The notes beneath the pieces were generated by a model. The model was not told the DNA's origin. It did not search any database and worked only from the letters and a program-made list of their open reading frames with translations. The translations under genes were made by a program, and so were the position numbers. A DNA stretch of 64,000 bases. It comes from Archangium violaceum. Its GTDB lineage: Bacteria > Myxococcota > Myxococcia > Myxococcales > Myxococcaceae. Of the stretch, positions 1 to 8,579 are shown one piece after another; the first letter of the stretch is position 1, and the number at the start of each line of letters is the position of its first letter. The stretch lies in assembly GCF_016859125.1 (NCBI RefSeq), contig NZ_CP069338.1, positions 6,697,501 to 6,761,500 on the forward strand. Direction: 5' to 3'.

Positions 1-73
1 TGTCTTCCACCACCGGGATGTTCCCGGTGGCCCGCCGTTCCAGGCGCGGTCACCGGGACGAGGGTTTTGTGTC
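1..73 (+). other. Intergenic end of an upstream operon gene, with hairpin
   Basis: No gene is visible here. An 8-bp hairpin (CACCGGGA at 11-18 pairing with TCCCGGTG at 22-29, three-base loop) sits just before the YlxP-like gene. It has no T tract. In many bacteria the gene upstream of ylxP-rbfA-truB is infB, so infB probably ends just outside the window; that is inference. Confidence 0.4.
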
Positions 74-685
74 ATGTTCGTCTGTGTCGCGCGTCTGACC
101 CTGCAGATTCCGGAGAGTGGTTCCCTCAAGGCCAAACGGCAGGTTCTCCGCCGGATAACGGACCGGGTGAAGGCCCGGTTCAACGTGGCGGTGGCCGAGG
201 TCGATGATCAAGATCTGTGGCAGAAGGCCACGCTCGCGCTGGCGGTGGTGGGCAACGACCGCCGTCATGTCGACGAGCAGATGGAGAAGATCATCCACTT
301 CGTGGAGGAGATGTACGTGGCGCCGCTCATCTCCCGACAGACCGAGATCATGGCCTTTGGGGATAGGCTCTATACGCCCGGACGTCCCCTGTCGGCCGAG
401 CGGACCGCGCGGGAAGAGGAGTCGGAGGAGTTCGACGAGGAAGGTGGGGAGGACGGCGAGGAGGCGGGGCCGGAGGCGGACCTGGAGGAGCTCATCGCCG
501 GGATGGGTCGTGGAGATCGCTCCATGGCCGAAGCCGAGGGGATGGCAGACTGGGAGCGTCGGCACGACGGGCGGGAGAGCCGTCGGCCAGCAAGGGGCTC
601 GGACTCCAAGGGGTCGGTGTCGCTGGAGGAGGCCCGGGCTCGTGCTCGCAGCCTGCGCAACCCGAGGGATTGGGAGAAGAAATGA
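74..685 (+). CDS. ylxP: YlxP/DUF503-family protein with acidic C-terminal extension
   Basis: Residues 1-97 match the DUF503 (YlxP) fold, a small ferredoxin-like protein usually encoded between infB and rbfA and linked to 30S ribosome maturation; its biochemical role is not settled. The family is normally about 92-100 residues. Here the protein is 203 residues because of a low-complexity tail of about 105 residues: first strongly acidic (Glu/Asp/Gly-rich, about 113-140), then charged and Arg-rich. The ATG is the first in frame, and the stop overlaps the rbfA start (ATGA), which indicates translational coupling. Family call is firm; function of the tail is unknown. Confidence 0.85.
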   Translation: MFVCVARLTLQIPESGSLKAKRQVLRRITDRVKARFNVAVAEVDDQDLWQKATLALAVVGNDRRHVDEQMEKIIHFVEEMYVAPLISRQTEIMAFGDRLYTPGRPLSAERTAREEESEEFDEEGGEDGEEAGPEADLEELIAGMGRGDRSMAEAEGMADWERRHDGRESRRPARGSDSKGSVSLEEARARARSLRNPRDWEKK

Positions 686-1041
686 GTACCAGCAATCGGC
701 CGGAGCGCGTGGGCCAGGAGATCCAGGTGGCCCTCGGGAGGATGCTCACCCGGGGCGAGCTGAAGGATCCGCGGATCGGCTTCATCACCATCACCGGCGT
801 GAAGGTGTCGCCGGACCTGAAGACGGCACGCGTCTACTACTCGATGATGGGCACCGAGCAGGAGCGCAAGGAGACCCAGAAGGGGCTCGAGGCCGCCAAG
901 GGCTACATCCGTCGGGAGATCACCGAGGCGGTGAACCTGCGCGTGTCGCCAGAAGTCTTCTTCACCTTCGACGAGTCGCTGGAGCGGGGTGACCGCATCG
1001 AGCGGCTGTTGCGCGAGGTGAAGGAGAAGGAGGGCTGGTAG
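682..1041 (+). CDS. rbfA: Ribosome-binding factor A
   Basis: A 119-residue RbfA, the KH-like cold-shock factor that binds the 30S subunit and helps mature the 5' end of 16S rRNA. Typical features are the N-terminal helix, the LKDPRIG...[11 protein letters not shown] segment and the C-terminal [16 protein letters not shown] helix. The chosen ATG overlaps the ylxP stop and has a GGGAGAAG ribosome site just upstream. A TTG at 670 in the same frame is less likely. It is followed after 5 bases by truB, the usual order rbfA-truB. Confidence 0.95.
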   Translation: MSTSNRPERVGQEIQVALGRMLTRGELKDPRIGFITITGVKVSPDLKTARVYYSMMGTEQERKETQKGLEAAKGYIRREITEAVNLRVSPEVFFTFDESLERGDRIERLLREVKEKEGW

Positions 1042-1046
1042 CGAGC

Positions 1047-1916
1047 ATGGACGGCGTCCTGGTCATCGATAAGCCCAAGGGGCCCACCTCGTTCGACGTG
1101 GTGCGGCAGGTCCGGGGTCTGCTCAAGGTGAAGAAGGTGGGCCATACCGGCACACTGGACCCGATGGCCACGGGGGTGCTGCCCCTGTGCCTGGGCGAGG
1201 CGACGAAGGTGGCCGGCTTCATCACCGAGGGCGACAAGGCCTATGACGCCGTCGTGCGTCTGGGCGCGGAGACGGACACCCAGGACGCCGAGGGCAAGGT
1301 GGTGGCCGAGGCGCCGGTTCCTTCCCTCACCACGGCGGTGCTCGAGGAGGTGTTGGGGCGCTTCCGCGGCTCCTTCGAGCAGGTGCCGCCCATGTACTCG
1401 GCGGTGAAGGTGGGCGGGAAGCGGTTGTACGAGCTCGCCCGTGCCGGCGAGGAGGTGGAGCGCGCCAGCCGTCAGGTGACGGTGTACGAGCTGGTGCTGC
1501 GCGACTTCAACGCCAACCAGCTCCGTCTGTCCGTGCGCTGCTCCAAGGGCTTCTTCGTCCGGACGCTCGCCTACGATATCGGCCGGGCGCTCGGTTGTGG
1601 GGCCCATCTGGAGGCGCTGCGGCGCACCACGAGCGGCCCCTTCACCCTGGCCCATTCCCTGCCGCTGGCGGACCTGGCCGCGCTGGCTCGGGAGCCCGAG
1701 GCCCTGGCGAAGCGGTTGCTGCCGGTGTCCGAGGCCCTGACCGACCTGCCCGCGGTGAGGGTGAGCGCGGAGGACGCGGCGCGGGTGTCCCATGGTGTCC
1801 CCGTGGAGGCCCCCGCCCATCCGGGCCGCGTGCGCGTGGTGGACCCTTCGGGCGCGCTGCTCGCCGTGGCCGAGGTGGTGCGCGGCCGGCTGCGTTACCT
1901 GCGAGTGCTCGTCTGA
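1047..1916 (+). CDS. truB: tRNA pseudouridine(55) synthase
   Basis: A 289-residue TruB, which converts U55 in the T-loop of tRNAs to pseudouridine. The N-terminal DGVLVIDKPKGPTSF motif and the catalytic segment GHTGTLDPMATGVLP are intact (Asp of GTLDP is the nucleophile). A Tyr in the KAYDA segment and RxxSGPF-like RTTSGPF near residue 195 fit the family, and a PUA-like C-terminal domain follows. It lies 5 bases after rbfA in the same operon. Confidence 0.96.
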   Translation: MDGVLVIDKPKGPTSFDVVRQVRGLLKVKKVGHTGTLDPMATGVLPLCLGEATKVAGFITEGDKAYDAVVRLGAETDTQDAEGKVVAEAPVPSLTTAVLEEVLGRFRGSFEQVPPMYSAVKVGGKRLYELARAGEEVERASRQVTVYELVLRDFNANQLRLSVRCSKGFFVRTLAYDIGRALGCGAHLEALRRTTSGPFTLAHSLPLADLAALAREPEALAKRLLPVSEALTDLPAVRVSAEDAARVSHGVPVEAPAHPGRVRVVDPSGALLAVAEVVRGRLRYLRVLV

Positions 1917-1925
1917 CAGCCCATC

Positions 1926-2246
1926 GTGGCCCCGGCCCTCGACGTCACCGTGGTGGTGCCACCCTCCCTGAGGGCTCTCTTCGAGGGGCGGCGCGAGGTC
2001 ACCCTCGGCGTGCCCGCCAACACCACGGTGGGGGAGATCCTGGAAACGCTCCTGCGCCTCTACCCCCTGCTGCGCCAGCACTTCGCGGGAGATCAGCCCG
2101 TCACCGGAGGCCTCTTCGTGCAGGTGGCGCTGGACGAGCCCTCTCTGGTGGATCTGTCCTCCGGGGGGACGGGACTGTCGACTGGAGGGCGCCTCATCCT
2201 CTTCAGTCTCTCCCGTCCGTCTCCAGGCGTACGGCCGGGCGCTTAA
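1926..2246 (+). CDS. MoaD/ThiS-like beta-grasp protein
   Basis: A 106-residue protein starting at GTG, 9 bases after truB. The pattern VTVVVPPSLRALFEGRREV...VGEILETLLRLYP resembles MoaD/ThiS ubiquitin-like sulfur carriers. It lacks the C-terminal Gly-Gly that family members need for adenylation, and ends SPGVRPGA instead. It could be a degenerate carrier or a structural paralogue with another role. Its final codons lie directly before the rpsO promoter. Function not assigned. Confidence 0.6.
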   Translation: MAPALDVTVVVPPSLRALFEGRREVTLGVPANTTVGEILETLLRLYPLLRQHFAGDQPVTGGLFVQVALDEPSLVDLSSGGTGLSTGGRLILFSLSRPSPGVRPGA

Positions 2247-2248
2247 GG

Positions 2249-2278
2249 TTGACCGCCCGCACAGGCGATGCTTATAAG
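2249..2278 (+). promoter_or_regulatory. Probable sigma-70 promoter of rpsO
   Basis: TTGACC (2249-2254) and TATAAG (2273-2278) are separated by 18 bases, close to the sigma-70 consensus, about 100 bases upstream of the rpsO start. This suggests rpsO is transcribed on its own as well as by read-through from truB. Confidence 0.6.
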
Positions 2279-2379
2279 CCACCGATTCGTTAGTAGGAGG
2301 AAGCCCGGTCTGTACCCCTCCGCGGACCGTGGCAACCGCAGTACCCCACCCCGGAGCGGGACAGAAGCCAAGGAAGAAC

Positions 2380-2652
2380 ATGTCGGCATTGCATCAGGAC
2401 CGTAAGGCAGAGGTCGTCGCGAAGTTCCGCACCCACGAGTCGGACACCGGTTCCCCCGAGGTCCAGGTGGCGCTGCTCTCCGAGCGCATCACCATGCTCA
2501 CGGAGCACTTCAAGACGCACAAGAAGGACCACCACTCCCGCCGCGGTCTGCTCAAGCTGGTGGGTCAGCGTCGCCGCCTGCTCGACTACCTGAAGAGCAA
2601 GGACACCAACCGCTACAAGAAGCTCATCGAGGGCCTCGGCATCCGCAAGTAG
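2380..2652 (+). CDS. rpsO: 30S ribosomal protein S15
   Basis: A 90-residue S15, the usual length, with the signature [18 protein letters not shown] and C-terminal [10 protein letters not shown]15 binds the central domain of 16S rRNA and nucleates platform assembly. The ATG at 2380 is preceded by AAGGAAG. An in-frame GTG at 2329 would add a non-homologous extension and is rejected. The rpsO-pnp order is conserved in bacteria. Confidence 0.97.
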   Translation: MSALHQDRKAEVVAKFRTHESDTGSPEVQVALLSERITMLTEHFKTHKKDHHSRRGLLKLVGQRRRLLDYLKSKDTNRYKKLIEGLGIRK

Positions 2653-3048
2653 GCCCGCAGTCAACCGGGGCGCTGGCTCTCAGGGCAGCGCCCCGAGTCG
2701 TTCCAGGCAGTTGCAGCACGCAGCACTCAGTCCAGCGAAGAGGAGGGGCGAGGGAGGAGGCAAGGGCGTGATGTGGACGGAGGTTTTGGTTTCCGTTCGG
2801 ACGGGCCGACCGGTGGTGCAGCCGGGTCGGCCCGCGCGATCAGGGATCAAAGCTCCGACGCATCCCTGCCGGCGCTTCCGAAGCGCCCCCACCGCAGTCA
2901 AGTCGCGGTTGCCCGTATCCGCCTGTTCCAGGCCCGGTGACCGCATCAACCCCACAGGCCTCGCATCGAGGCGCGTGGGCCCTCACCTTTTGGAAAAGGC
3001 AGGGCACGCGTCCACGGGGCCACCCAGGAAGTACGAGGCAAGACGGAT
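2653..3048 (+). other. rpsO-pnp intergenic region
   Basis: About 400 bases with no credible gene. It holds a strong hairpin just after rpsO (listed separately). A second near-perfect hairpin lies at 2871-2887 (GGCGCTT pairing with AAGCGCC), about 160 bases before pnp. In enterobacteria the pnp leader is a double-stranded RNA target for RNase III and PNPase autocontrol. An equivalent role here is only an inference. Confidence 0.5.
2666..2695 (+). terminator. Hairpin after rpsO
   Basis: CGGGGCGCTG (2666-2675) pairs perfectly with CAGCGCCCCG (2686-2695) around a 10-base loop, 13 bases after the rpsO stop. No U tract follows, so it may be an attenuator or RNA-processing site rather than a full terminator. 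Confidence 0.5.
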
Positions 3049-5229
3049 ATGCACTTGAAGAAGAGCGTCAAGATTGGCGACACCGAGCTGACCATCGAGA
3101 CCGGCCACATGGCCAAGCAGGCGGACGGCTCGGTGGTGGTTCGTTACGGCGACACCATGCTGCTCGTCACCGCGGTGAGCGCGCGCGAGAAGAAGGACGT
3201 GGACTTCCTCCCGCTCACGGTGGAGTACCAGGAGAAGTTGTACTCGGCCGGCCGCATCCCCGGCAGCTATTTCAAGCGCGAGGGGCGCCTGACGGAGAAG
3301 GAGACGCTGGCCAGCCGTATCGTGGACCGCTCCTGCCGCCCGCTCTTCCCGGACGGCTACGCCTACGAGACCCAGGTCATCGCGAGCGTCATCTCCGCGG
3401 ACCCGGAGCACGAGGGTGATATCCACGGCATTACGGGCGCCTCGGCGGCGCTGTGGGTGTCGGACATCCCCTTCAACGGCCCCATCGCGGGCATCCGCGT
3501 GGGCCGCGTGGACGGCAAGCTCATCGCCAACCCCACGCTCAAGCAGCGCGAGCTGTCCGACATCGACCTCGTCATGGCCGTGAGCCGCGAGGCCATCGTG
3601 ATGGTGGAGGGCGGTGCCGAGGAGGTGAGCGAGGCGGAGATGATGGCCGCGCTCGAGTTCGGCAAGCAGGCGGCACAGCCGGCCCTGGATCTGCAGGACG
3701 AGCTGCGGCGCGCGCTCAACAAGACGGTGCGCAACTACGACCGCATCCCTGCGGTGGCCGAGGACCTGAAGTCCAAGGTTCGTGAGCTGGCCTGGGACGG
3801 CATCGTCAACGGCTACACCATCAAGGAGAAGGCGGCCCGCTACGAGGCGCTCTCCAAGGCCAAGAAGGAGGCCCTGGCGAAGCTCAAGGAGCAGCTGGGC
3901 GAGGGCTACACCTCCCAGGTGGAGAAGCACGCCAAGCAGGTGGTGGAGGACCTGAAGTACGAGCACATGCGCACGCTGACGGTGAACGGTGGCCGCATCG
4001 GTGGCCGTGGTCACGCCGAGGTGCGCAACATCACCTGCGAGGTGAGCGTGCTCCCGCGCACCCACGGCAGCGCCATCTTCACCCGTGGCGAGACGCAGGC
4101 CCTGGTGGTGACGACGCTGGGTACCTCCGAGGACGAGCAGCGGCTGGAGCTGCTCAGCGGCCAGTCCTTCAAGAAGTTCATGCTGCACTACAACTTCCCC
4201 CCGTTCAGCGTGAACGAGACCAAGCCCCTGCGCGGCCCCGGCCGGCGTGAGGTGGGCCATGGCGCCCTGGCCGAGCGCGCGCTGCGCAACATGCTGCCCG
4301 CGAGCGAGAAGTTCCCGTACACGGTGCGGCTCGTCTCGGACATCCTCGAGTCCAACGGCTCCTCGTCCATGGCCTCCGTGTGCGGCGGCACGCTGTCGCT
4401 GATGGACGCGGGCGTGCCCATCAAGGCGCCCGTGGCCGGCATCGCCATGGGTCTGGTGAAGGAGGGGGACCAGGTCGCCATCCTCTCGGACATCCTCGGT
4501 GACGAGGACCACCTGGGCGACATGGACTTCAAGGTGTGCGGCACCTCGAAGGGCATCACCTCCATCCAGATGGACATCAAGATCACCGGTCTCACCACGG
4601 AGATCATGAGCCGCGCGCTGGAGCAGGCGCGTCAGGGCCGTCTGCACATCCTGGGCGAGATGCTCAAGGCGATGGCCGAGCCGCGCAAGGAGATCAGCGC
4701 CTACGCGCCGCGCATCACCACCATCCAGATCCGCCCCGAGTTCATCAAGAACGTCATCGGGCCGGGCGGCAAGGTGATCAAGGACATCATCGCCCGCACG
4801 GGTGCCGTCATCAACATCGACGACTCGGGCCGCGTGGACATCGCCAGCTCCAACGTGGACTCGGTGAAGTCGGCCATCGCGATGATCCAGGCGCTCACGC
4901 GCGAGGCGGAGATCGGGAAGATCTACACGGGCACGGTGCGGAAGATCGCCGAGTTCGGCGCCTTCGTGGAACTGTTCCCGGGCACCGACGGCCTCATCCA
5001 CATCTCCGAGCTGTCCGACAAGCGCGTGAAGAGCGTGTCGGACGTGCTCAAGGAGGGCGATGAGGTGCTGGTGAAGGTCGTCAGCATCGACAAGACGGGC
5101 AAGATCCGCCTGTCGCGCAAGGAGGCCATGGCCGAGCGCGCCGCCTCTCAGCAGGGCACCGCCCCCGCCGCCGAGGCCACCCCCGCCGCCGCGTCCCCCG
5201 AGGCCACCCAGCCGGGCGCCAAGGCCTGA
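3049..5229 (+). CDS. pnp: Polyribonucleotide nucleotidyltransferase (PNPase)
   Basis: A 726-residue PNPase, a 3'-5' phosphorolytic exoribonuclease of the RNA degradosome. Domain order is complete: first RNase PH domain (about 1-230), helical linker, second RNase PH domain (about 310-540, with [14 protein letters not shown]), KH domain (around 555-615, with [11 protein letters not shown]) and S1 domain (about 620-690, with [17 protein letters not shown]). The tail is Ala/Pro/Thr-rich. The ATG at 3049 follows ACGAGG. It is downstream of rpsO, as in most bacteria. Confidence 0.97.
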   Translation: MHLKKSVKIGDTELTIETGHMAKQADGSVVVRYGDTMLLVTAVSAREKKDVDFLPLTVEYQEKLYSAGRIPGSYFKREGRLTEKETLASRIVDRSCRPLFPDGYAYETQVIASVISADPEHEGDIHGITGASAALWVSDIPFNGPIAGIRVGRVDGKLIANPTLKQRELSDIDLVMAVSREAIVMVEGGAEEVSEAEMMAALEFGKQAAQPALDLQDELRRALNKTVRNYDRIPAVAEDLKSKVRELAWDGIVNGYTIKEKAARYEALSKAKKEALAKLKEQLGEGYTSQVEKHAKQVVEDLKYEHMRTLTVNGGRIGGRGHAEVRNITCEVSVLPRTHGSAIFTRGETQALVVTTLGTSEDEQRLELLSGQSFKKFMLHYNFPPFSVNETKPLRGPGRREVGHGALAERALRNMLPASEKFPYTVRLVSDILESNGSSSMASVCGGTLSLMDAGVPIKAPVAGIAMGLVKEGDQVAILSDILGDEDHLGDMDFKVCGTSKGITSIQMDIKITGLTTEIMSRALEQARQGRLHILGEMLKAMAEPRKEISAYAPRITTIQIRPEFIKNVIGPGGKVIKDIIARTGAVINIDDSGRVDIASSNVDSVKSAIAMIQALTREAEIGKIYTGTVRKIAEFGAFVELFPGTDGLIHISELSDKRVKSVSDVLKEGDEVLVKVVSIDKTGKIRLSRKEAMAERAASQQGTAPAAEATPAAASPEATQPGAKA

Positions 5230-5250
5230 TTCGAGAACACGGTGACGGAT

Positions 5251-5286
5251 ACCCTCACCCTTTCCCTCTCCCAGAGGGAGAGGGGA
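5251..5286. repeat. REP-like palindromic element
   Basis: CCCTCTCCC (5264-5272) and GGGAGAGGG (5276-5284) form a hairpin with a three-base loop, preceded by ACCCTCACCC. The same ACCCTCACCC...CCCTCTCCC module recurs at 9932-9965, so this is a dispersed intergenic palindrome. Confidence 0.6.
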
Positions 5287-5295
5287 GGGCTCACG

Positions 5296-5337
5296 GAACG
5301 CCCTCTCTTCGCTCCGGCGGAGGAGGGCGTTCTGCTT
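5296..5337 (+). terminator. Probable pnp transcription terminator
   Basis: GAACGCCCTC (5296-5305) pairs perfectly with GAGGGCGTTC (5323-5332), followed by TGCTTTGC. This is a 10-bp stem with a weak T-rich tail, 66 bases after pnp and before dut. Confidence 0.65.
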
Positions 5338-5389
5338 TGCTCCCGCCTGAAAGCTGGCCTGTCCGTCTCACGGTGCTACCTTGTCGGAT

Positions 5390-5845
5390 ATGTCCTTACC
5401 TGTCACCGTGAGGGTCCGCCGCGTGCGCACCCACCCGGAGCCGCTGCCCCTGCCGCGCTATGAGACCGCCCTCGCCGCGGGGATGGACCTGCGGGCGGAC
5501 ATCGATGGGGAGCTCACCCTCGGGCCCATGGAGCGCGCGGCGGTTCCCACCGGCCTGGCGCTGGCCCTGCCTCCCGACTACGAGGCCCAGCTCCGGCCCC
5601 GCTCGGGACTGGCGCTGCGTCACGGCATCACCCTGCTGAACTCGCCAGGGACGGTGGACGCGGACTACCGCGGAGAGGTCAAGGTGCTCCTCGTGAACCT
5701 CTCCCAGGAGCCCTTCACGCTTCGCCGCGGCGAGCGCATCGCCCAACTCGTGGTGTCACCCGTGTCTCGGGTGTCCCTATTGGAGCTGGAGCTACTGGAA
5801 ACCACCGAGCGGGGAGAGGGCGGTTTCGGCTCGACGGGACGGTGA
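5390..5845 (+). CDS. dut: Deoxyuridine 5'-triphosphate nucleotidohydrolase (dUTPase)
   Basis: A 151-residue trimeric dUTPase that hydrolyses dUTP to dUMP and pyrophosphate. The five family motifs are visible: AAGMDLRAD (1), [12 protein letters not shown] (2), [14 protein letters not shown] (3, catalytic Asp in GTVDADY), [14 protein letters not shown] (4) and the C-terminal [10 protein letters not shown] (5). The ATG at 5390 is chosen; the family normally begins a few residues before the first strand. It is monocistronic, 160 bases after pnp. Confidence 0.96.
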   Translation: MSLPVTVRVRRVRTHPEPLPLPRYETALAAGMDLRADIDGELTLGPMERAAVPTGLALALPPDYEAQLRPRSGLALRHGITLLNSPGTVDADYRGEVKVLLVNLSQEPFTLRRGERIAQLVVSPVSRVSLLELELLETTERGEGGFGSTGR

Positions 5846-5946
5846 CCCGGCGTTCCTTGCCGATTGTCAGCGCGGCGCGGTAAGACGGCTGCGGGTGCCT
5901 TCTGGAGGCCCCGCAACTGCCCCCCACCTCCGGGAGTCCGACCGCC

Positions 5947-7638
5947 TTGCTCTGCTACCGCTGCGGCAGCCATGTTCCCGATGCCAATGAATCCTGCGGC
6001 ACCTGTGGGCTGAAGCTCACCGGGGCGGCGGCAGGGGCTGGGCCTCGTCGTCGCGGGGCGACCGTGGAGGCTCCCTACAAGCCAGGGGACGTCTTCGCCA
6101 AACGCTACGCCATTCGCGAGGTGATCGGACCGGGTCCCGTCGGCCATGTCTTCCGCGCGCTCGACCAGGAGATGGACGTCGAGATCGCGCTGAAGATCAT
6201 CAACCCCCGCCTGGTGCAGATGCCCGAGGAGCGCACCCAGTTCTCCCTGTCGCTGCGCGCGGGCAAGAAGCTCACCCACCCCCACCACGTGCGCGTCTAC
6301 GAGGAGGGGGAGGACCGCAACCGGCCCTTCTTCACCACGCAGCTGCTGGAGGGCATGACGCTGCGGCGGATGATCGAGCAGCGCTCGGCGCAGGGGCAGC
6401 GCTTCACCCCCAAGGAGGTGGAGCCCCTCCTGGCGCAGCTCGCCGAGGCCCTGGACAGCTCCCATAAGTACGGGCCGCACTCGGACCTCAAGCCGGAGAA
6501 CATCATCGTCCTGCCGGACATGCTGAAGGTGACGGACTACGGGCTGGCGCTGGGGATTCCGCGTCTGCCCTTCGTCCAGGCCCAGAAGGTCGGGCGCGTG
6601 GCCTGCTACGTCGCCCCCGAGTACTCCGAGGGCCGTGAGCTGGATACGCGGATGGACCTCTACTCGCTGGGCGTCATCGTGGGCGAGCTGCTCACCGGTC
6701 AGACGCCCGACGAGGGACAGGCGCCGGAGCTGCTGGCCTACGACCCCGAGCTGCCGCCCGGTCTGGAGGCCCTCTACCGGCGCGCCACCAACGCCAATCC
6801 GCTCGCGAGGCCCAAGACGGCGGGCGAGTTCCTCGCGGAGTTCACCGCGGCCCTGGCGCGTCCGCGCGCTCCCTCGGCGAAGCCCTCGGCGGGTGCGCAG
6901 ACGCCAGCCCCTTCCCGTCCGCGTCCCAATCCGGTGCCCTTCAGTCTCACCGCCGAGCTGGCGACGGCGTTCCCTCCGCGCTCGGACATGCTTCCTCCTC
7001 CCGTGCCGACGTCGGAGCTGCCGAGCCTGGGCGCCCCGACCATCCAGGTGCCCGTCGTGGCGGGCGGTCCTCCCCCCGAGTCCTCCAAGGCGACCCTGCT
7101 GGAGGTCCCCACCTGGAGCTCGCCCACCCTGGAGATTCCCAACGTCTCCGGTGGGCCCACCGAGCCCCTGTCCGCTGAGAGCATCGCGCAGCGGTTGGCC
7201 GCGAAGGCGAAGGAGGAACAGAAGCCTCCGGATGCGACCCAGCCGCTCGACTCGGCGACGCTCGCCGCCATCATGGGGAGCGCCAGGCCCGCCGCTTCGG
7301 CTCCCGCCCCAAAGCCTCGTCCCGCGCCGGCTCCGGCTCCTGTTGCCGCTTCCACTCCCGCTCCCGCTCCGGTCGCTCGTGCCGAGTCCCGGTCCTCGAT
7401 TCCCCCTCCTGGCAAGGCTGCTCCCCGGAGCGCGCCCATGCCCGCGCTGAAGTCGTCCCGCTCGAGTTCCTCCTCCGTGCGGCTGGTGTTGCTGGCGCTC
7501 GCGGGGCTCGCCCTGGGCGCGGCGGGGGGTTATGGGTTGCTGAAGATGCGTCAGGTCTCCCAACAGGGCTCCTCGGCGGCCCGGCAGAGCGGGGACACAT
7601 CGGGTTCGGCCCCAGGGGCCAGGGGAGTGAAGCGATGA
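5947..7638 (+). CDS. Membrane Ser/Thr protein kinase with N-terminal zinc ribbon
   Basis: A 563-residue Hanks-type kinase starting at TTG. Residues 3-20 form a zinc ribbon (C3xxC6, C17xxC20). The kinase domain runs from about 50 to 305: glycine-rich loop IGPGPVGHVF, ALKII with the ATP lysine, catalytic loop HSDLKPENI in place of HRDxKxxN, and DYG instead of DFG in VTDYGLAL, then VAPEY. The missing HRD arginine makes it a non-RD kinase, so it is probably not regulated by activation-loop phosphorylation. A Pro/Ala-rich linker leads to one C-terminal membrane helix (about 515-535). Its stop overlaps the next gene (ATGA), linking it to a solute-binding protein. Substrate unknown. Confidence 0.88.
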   Translation: MLCYRCGSHVPDANESCGTCGLKLTGAAAGAGPRRRGATVEAPYKPGDVFAKRYAIREVIGPGPVGHVFRALDQEMDVEIALKIINPRLVQMPEERTQFSLSLRAGKKLTHPHHVRVYEEGEDRNRPFFTTQLLEGMTLRRMIEQRSAQGQRFTPKEVEPLLAQLAEALDSSHKYGPHSDLKPENIIVLPDMLKVTDYGLALGIPRLPFVQAQKVGRVACYVAPEYSEGRELDTRMDLYSLGVIVGELLTGQTPDEGQAPELLAYDPELPPGLEALYRRATNANPLARPKTAGEFLAEFTAALARPRAPSAKPSAGAQTPAPSRPRPNPVPFSLTAELATAFPPRSDMLPPPVPTSELPSLGAPTIQVPVVAGGPPPESSKATLLEVPTWSSPTLEIPNVSGGPTEPLSAESIAQRLAAKAKEEQKPPDATQPLDSATLAAIMGSARPAASAPAPKPRPAPAPAPVAASTPAPAPVARAESRSSIPPPGKAAPRSAPMPALKSSRSSSSSVRLVLLALAGLALGAAGGYGLLKMRQVSQQGSSAARQSGDTSGSAPGARGVKR

Positions 7639-8579
7639 GGCGGTGGGGGTGGCTCGTCCTGCTGGCGCTGTGGGTGCCGCTGGTGGCCGCCTCGCAGCCG
7701 GCTCGCCCGCGCGTGGTGGTGGTGAAGTCCGCCGGGCTCGCGCCCTACGCGGCGGTGGTGGCCGGCTTCAGCGCCGAGGTCCGCGCCGAGGTGGTGGAGG
7801 TGCTGCTGGAGGACAACACCCAGGCGGCCACCCGGGCCTTCCAGCGCGTCGCCGCTCAGAAGCCGGCCCTGGTGCTCGCCATCGGGCCCCTGGCCGCCAA
7901 CACCGCCCGCCGCACCTTGAGCAAGGACGTCCCCGTCCTCTTCGCCATGGTGCCCTATTACGAGAAGTACGGGCTGGAAGGCCCCAACATCACCGGTATC
8001 GCGCTCACCAGCGACTTCCGTCCCGAGCTGGCCGCCCTCCAGTCCCTGGCTCCCTCCGCCAAACGCGTGGGCATCCTGCATGATCCGCGCTTCTCCACCG
8101 GCCTCGTGGAGGCGGCTCAGTCGGCCGCGGGTCCGCTCGGCCTGTCCATCGTGCCGCTCGCGGCGGATTCGCGGGGCAAGGCGGACAAGGTGCTCGCCGG
8201 CTCCAAGGACAAGGTGGACGCGCTCCTGATGGTGGCCGACAAGACGGTGGGCAATGCCTCCGTCGTCCAGGAGCTCATCTCCTTCGCCACCACCCAACGC
8301 CTGCCGCTGGTGGGCCTCACCCCCAGTCAGGTGAAGGAGGGCGCTACCCTGGCCCTCGCTCCCAGCCCCACCGCCATCGGGCAGCAGGCGGGCCGGCTGG
8401 CCAACCGCATCATCCACGAGAAGGTCGACCCCGGAGCGCTGGCCGTCGCGCAGCCCGAGGGGTTGGATCTCGCCGTCAATCTCTCCGCCGCCGGCAAGCT
8501 GGGAGGCTCCAGGGACGTGGTGCTGGAGCTGCTCCGGTTCGCGGCGAAGCGGGACTTCCCCGTGAGGGTCTTCGAGTGA
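7635..8579 (+). CDS. ABC transporter substrate-binding protein (TrpX/DUF534 type)
   Basis: A 314-residue periplasmic binding protein of the ABC_sub_bind (DUF534) family, with a clear signal peptide (residues 1-20, MRRWGWLVLLALWVPLVAAS). The fold is recognisable from VVVVKSAGLAPYAAVVAGF, PVLFAMVPYYEKYGL and GLTPSQVKEGATLALAP. Family members bind amino acids or other small ligands. No permease or ATPase gene is adjacent, so it may act as a sensor partner for the overlapping kinase rather than in transport; that is inference. Start ATG overlaps the kinase stop, and its stop overlaps the purB GTG. Confidence 0.8.
   Translation: MRRWGWLVLLALWVPLVAASQPARPRVVVVKSAGLAPYAAVVAGFSAEVRAEVVEVLLEDNTQAATRAFQRVAAQKPALVLAIGPLAANTARRTLSKDVPVLFAMVPYYEKYGLEGPNITGIALTSDFRPELAALQSLAPSAKRVGILHDPRFSTGLVEAAQSAAGPLGLSIVPLAADSRGKADKVLAGSKDKVDALLMVADKTVGNASVVQELISFATTQRLPLVGLTPSQVKEGATLALAPSPTAIGQQAGRLANRIIHEKVDPGALAVAQPEGLDLAVNLSAAGKLGGSRDVVLELLRFAAKRDFPVRVFE

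Noticed and set aside
2983-5001. Long open frame on the minus strand across pnp
   Set aside because: It mirrors codon positions of pnp, is His/Arg/Leu-rich without domains, and has no ribosome site; a GC-skew shadow.
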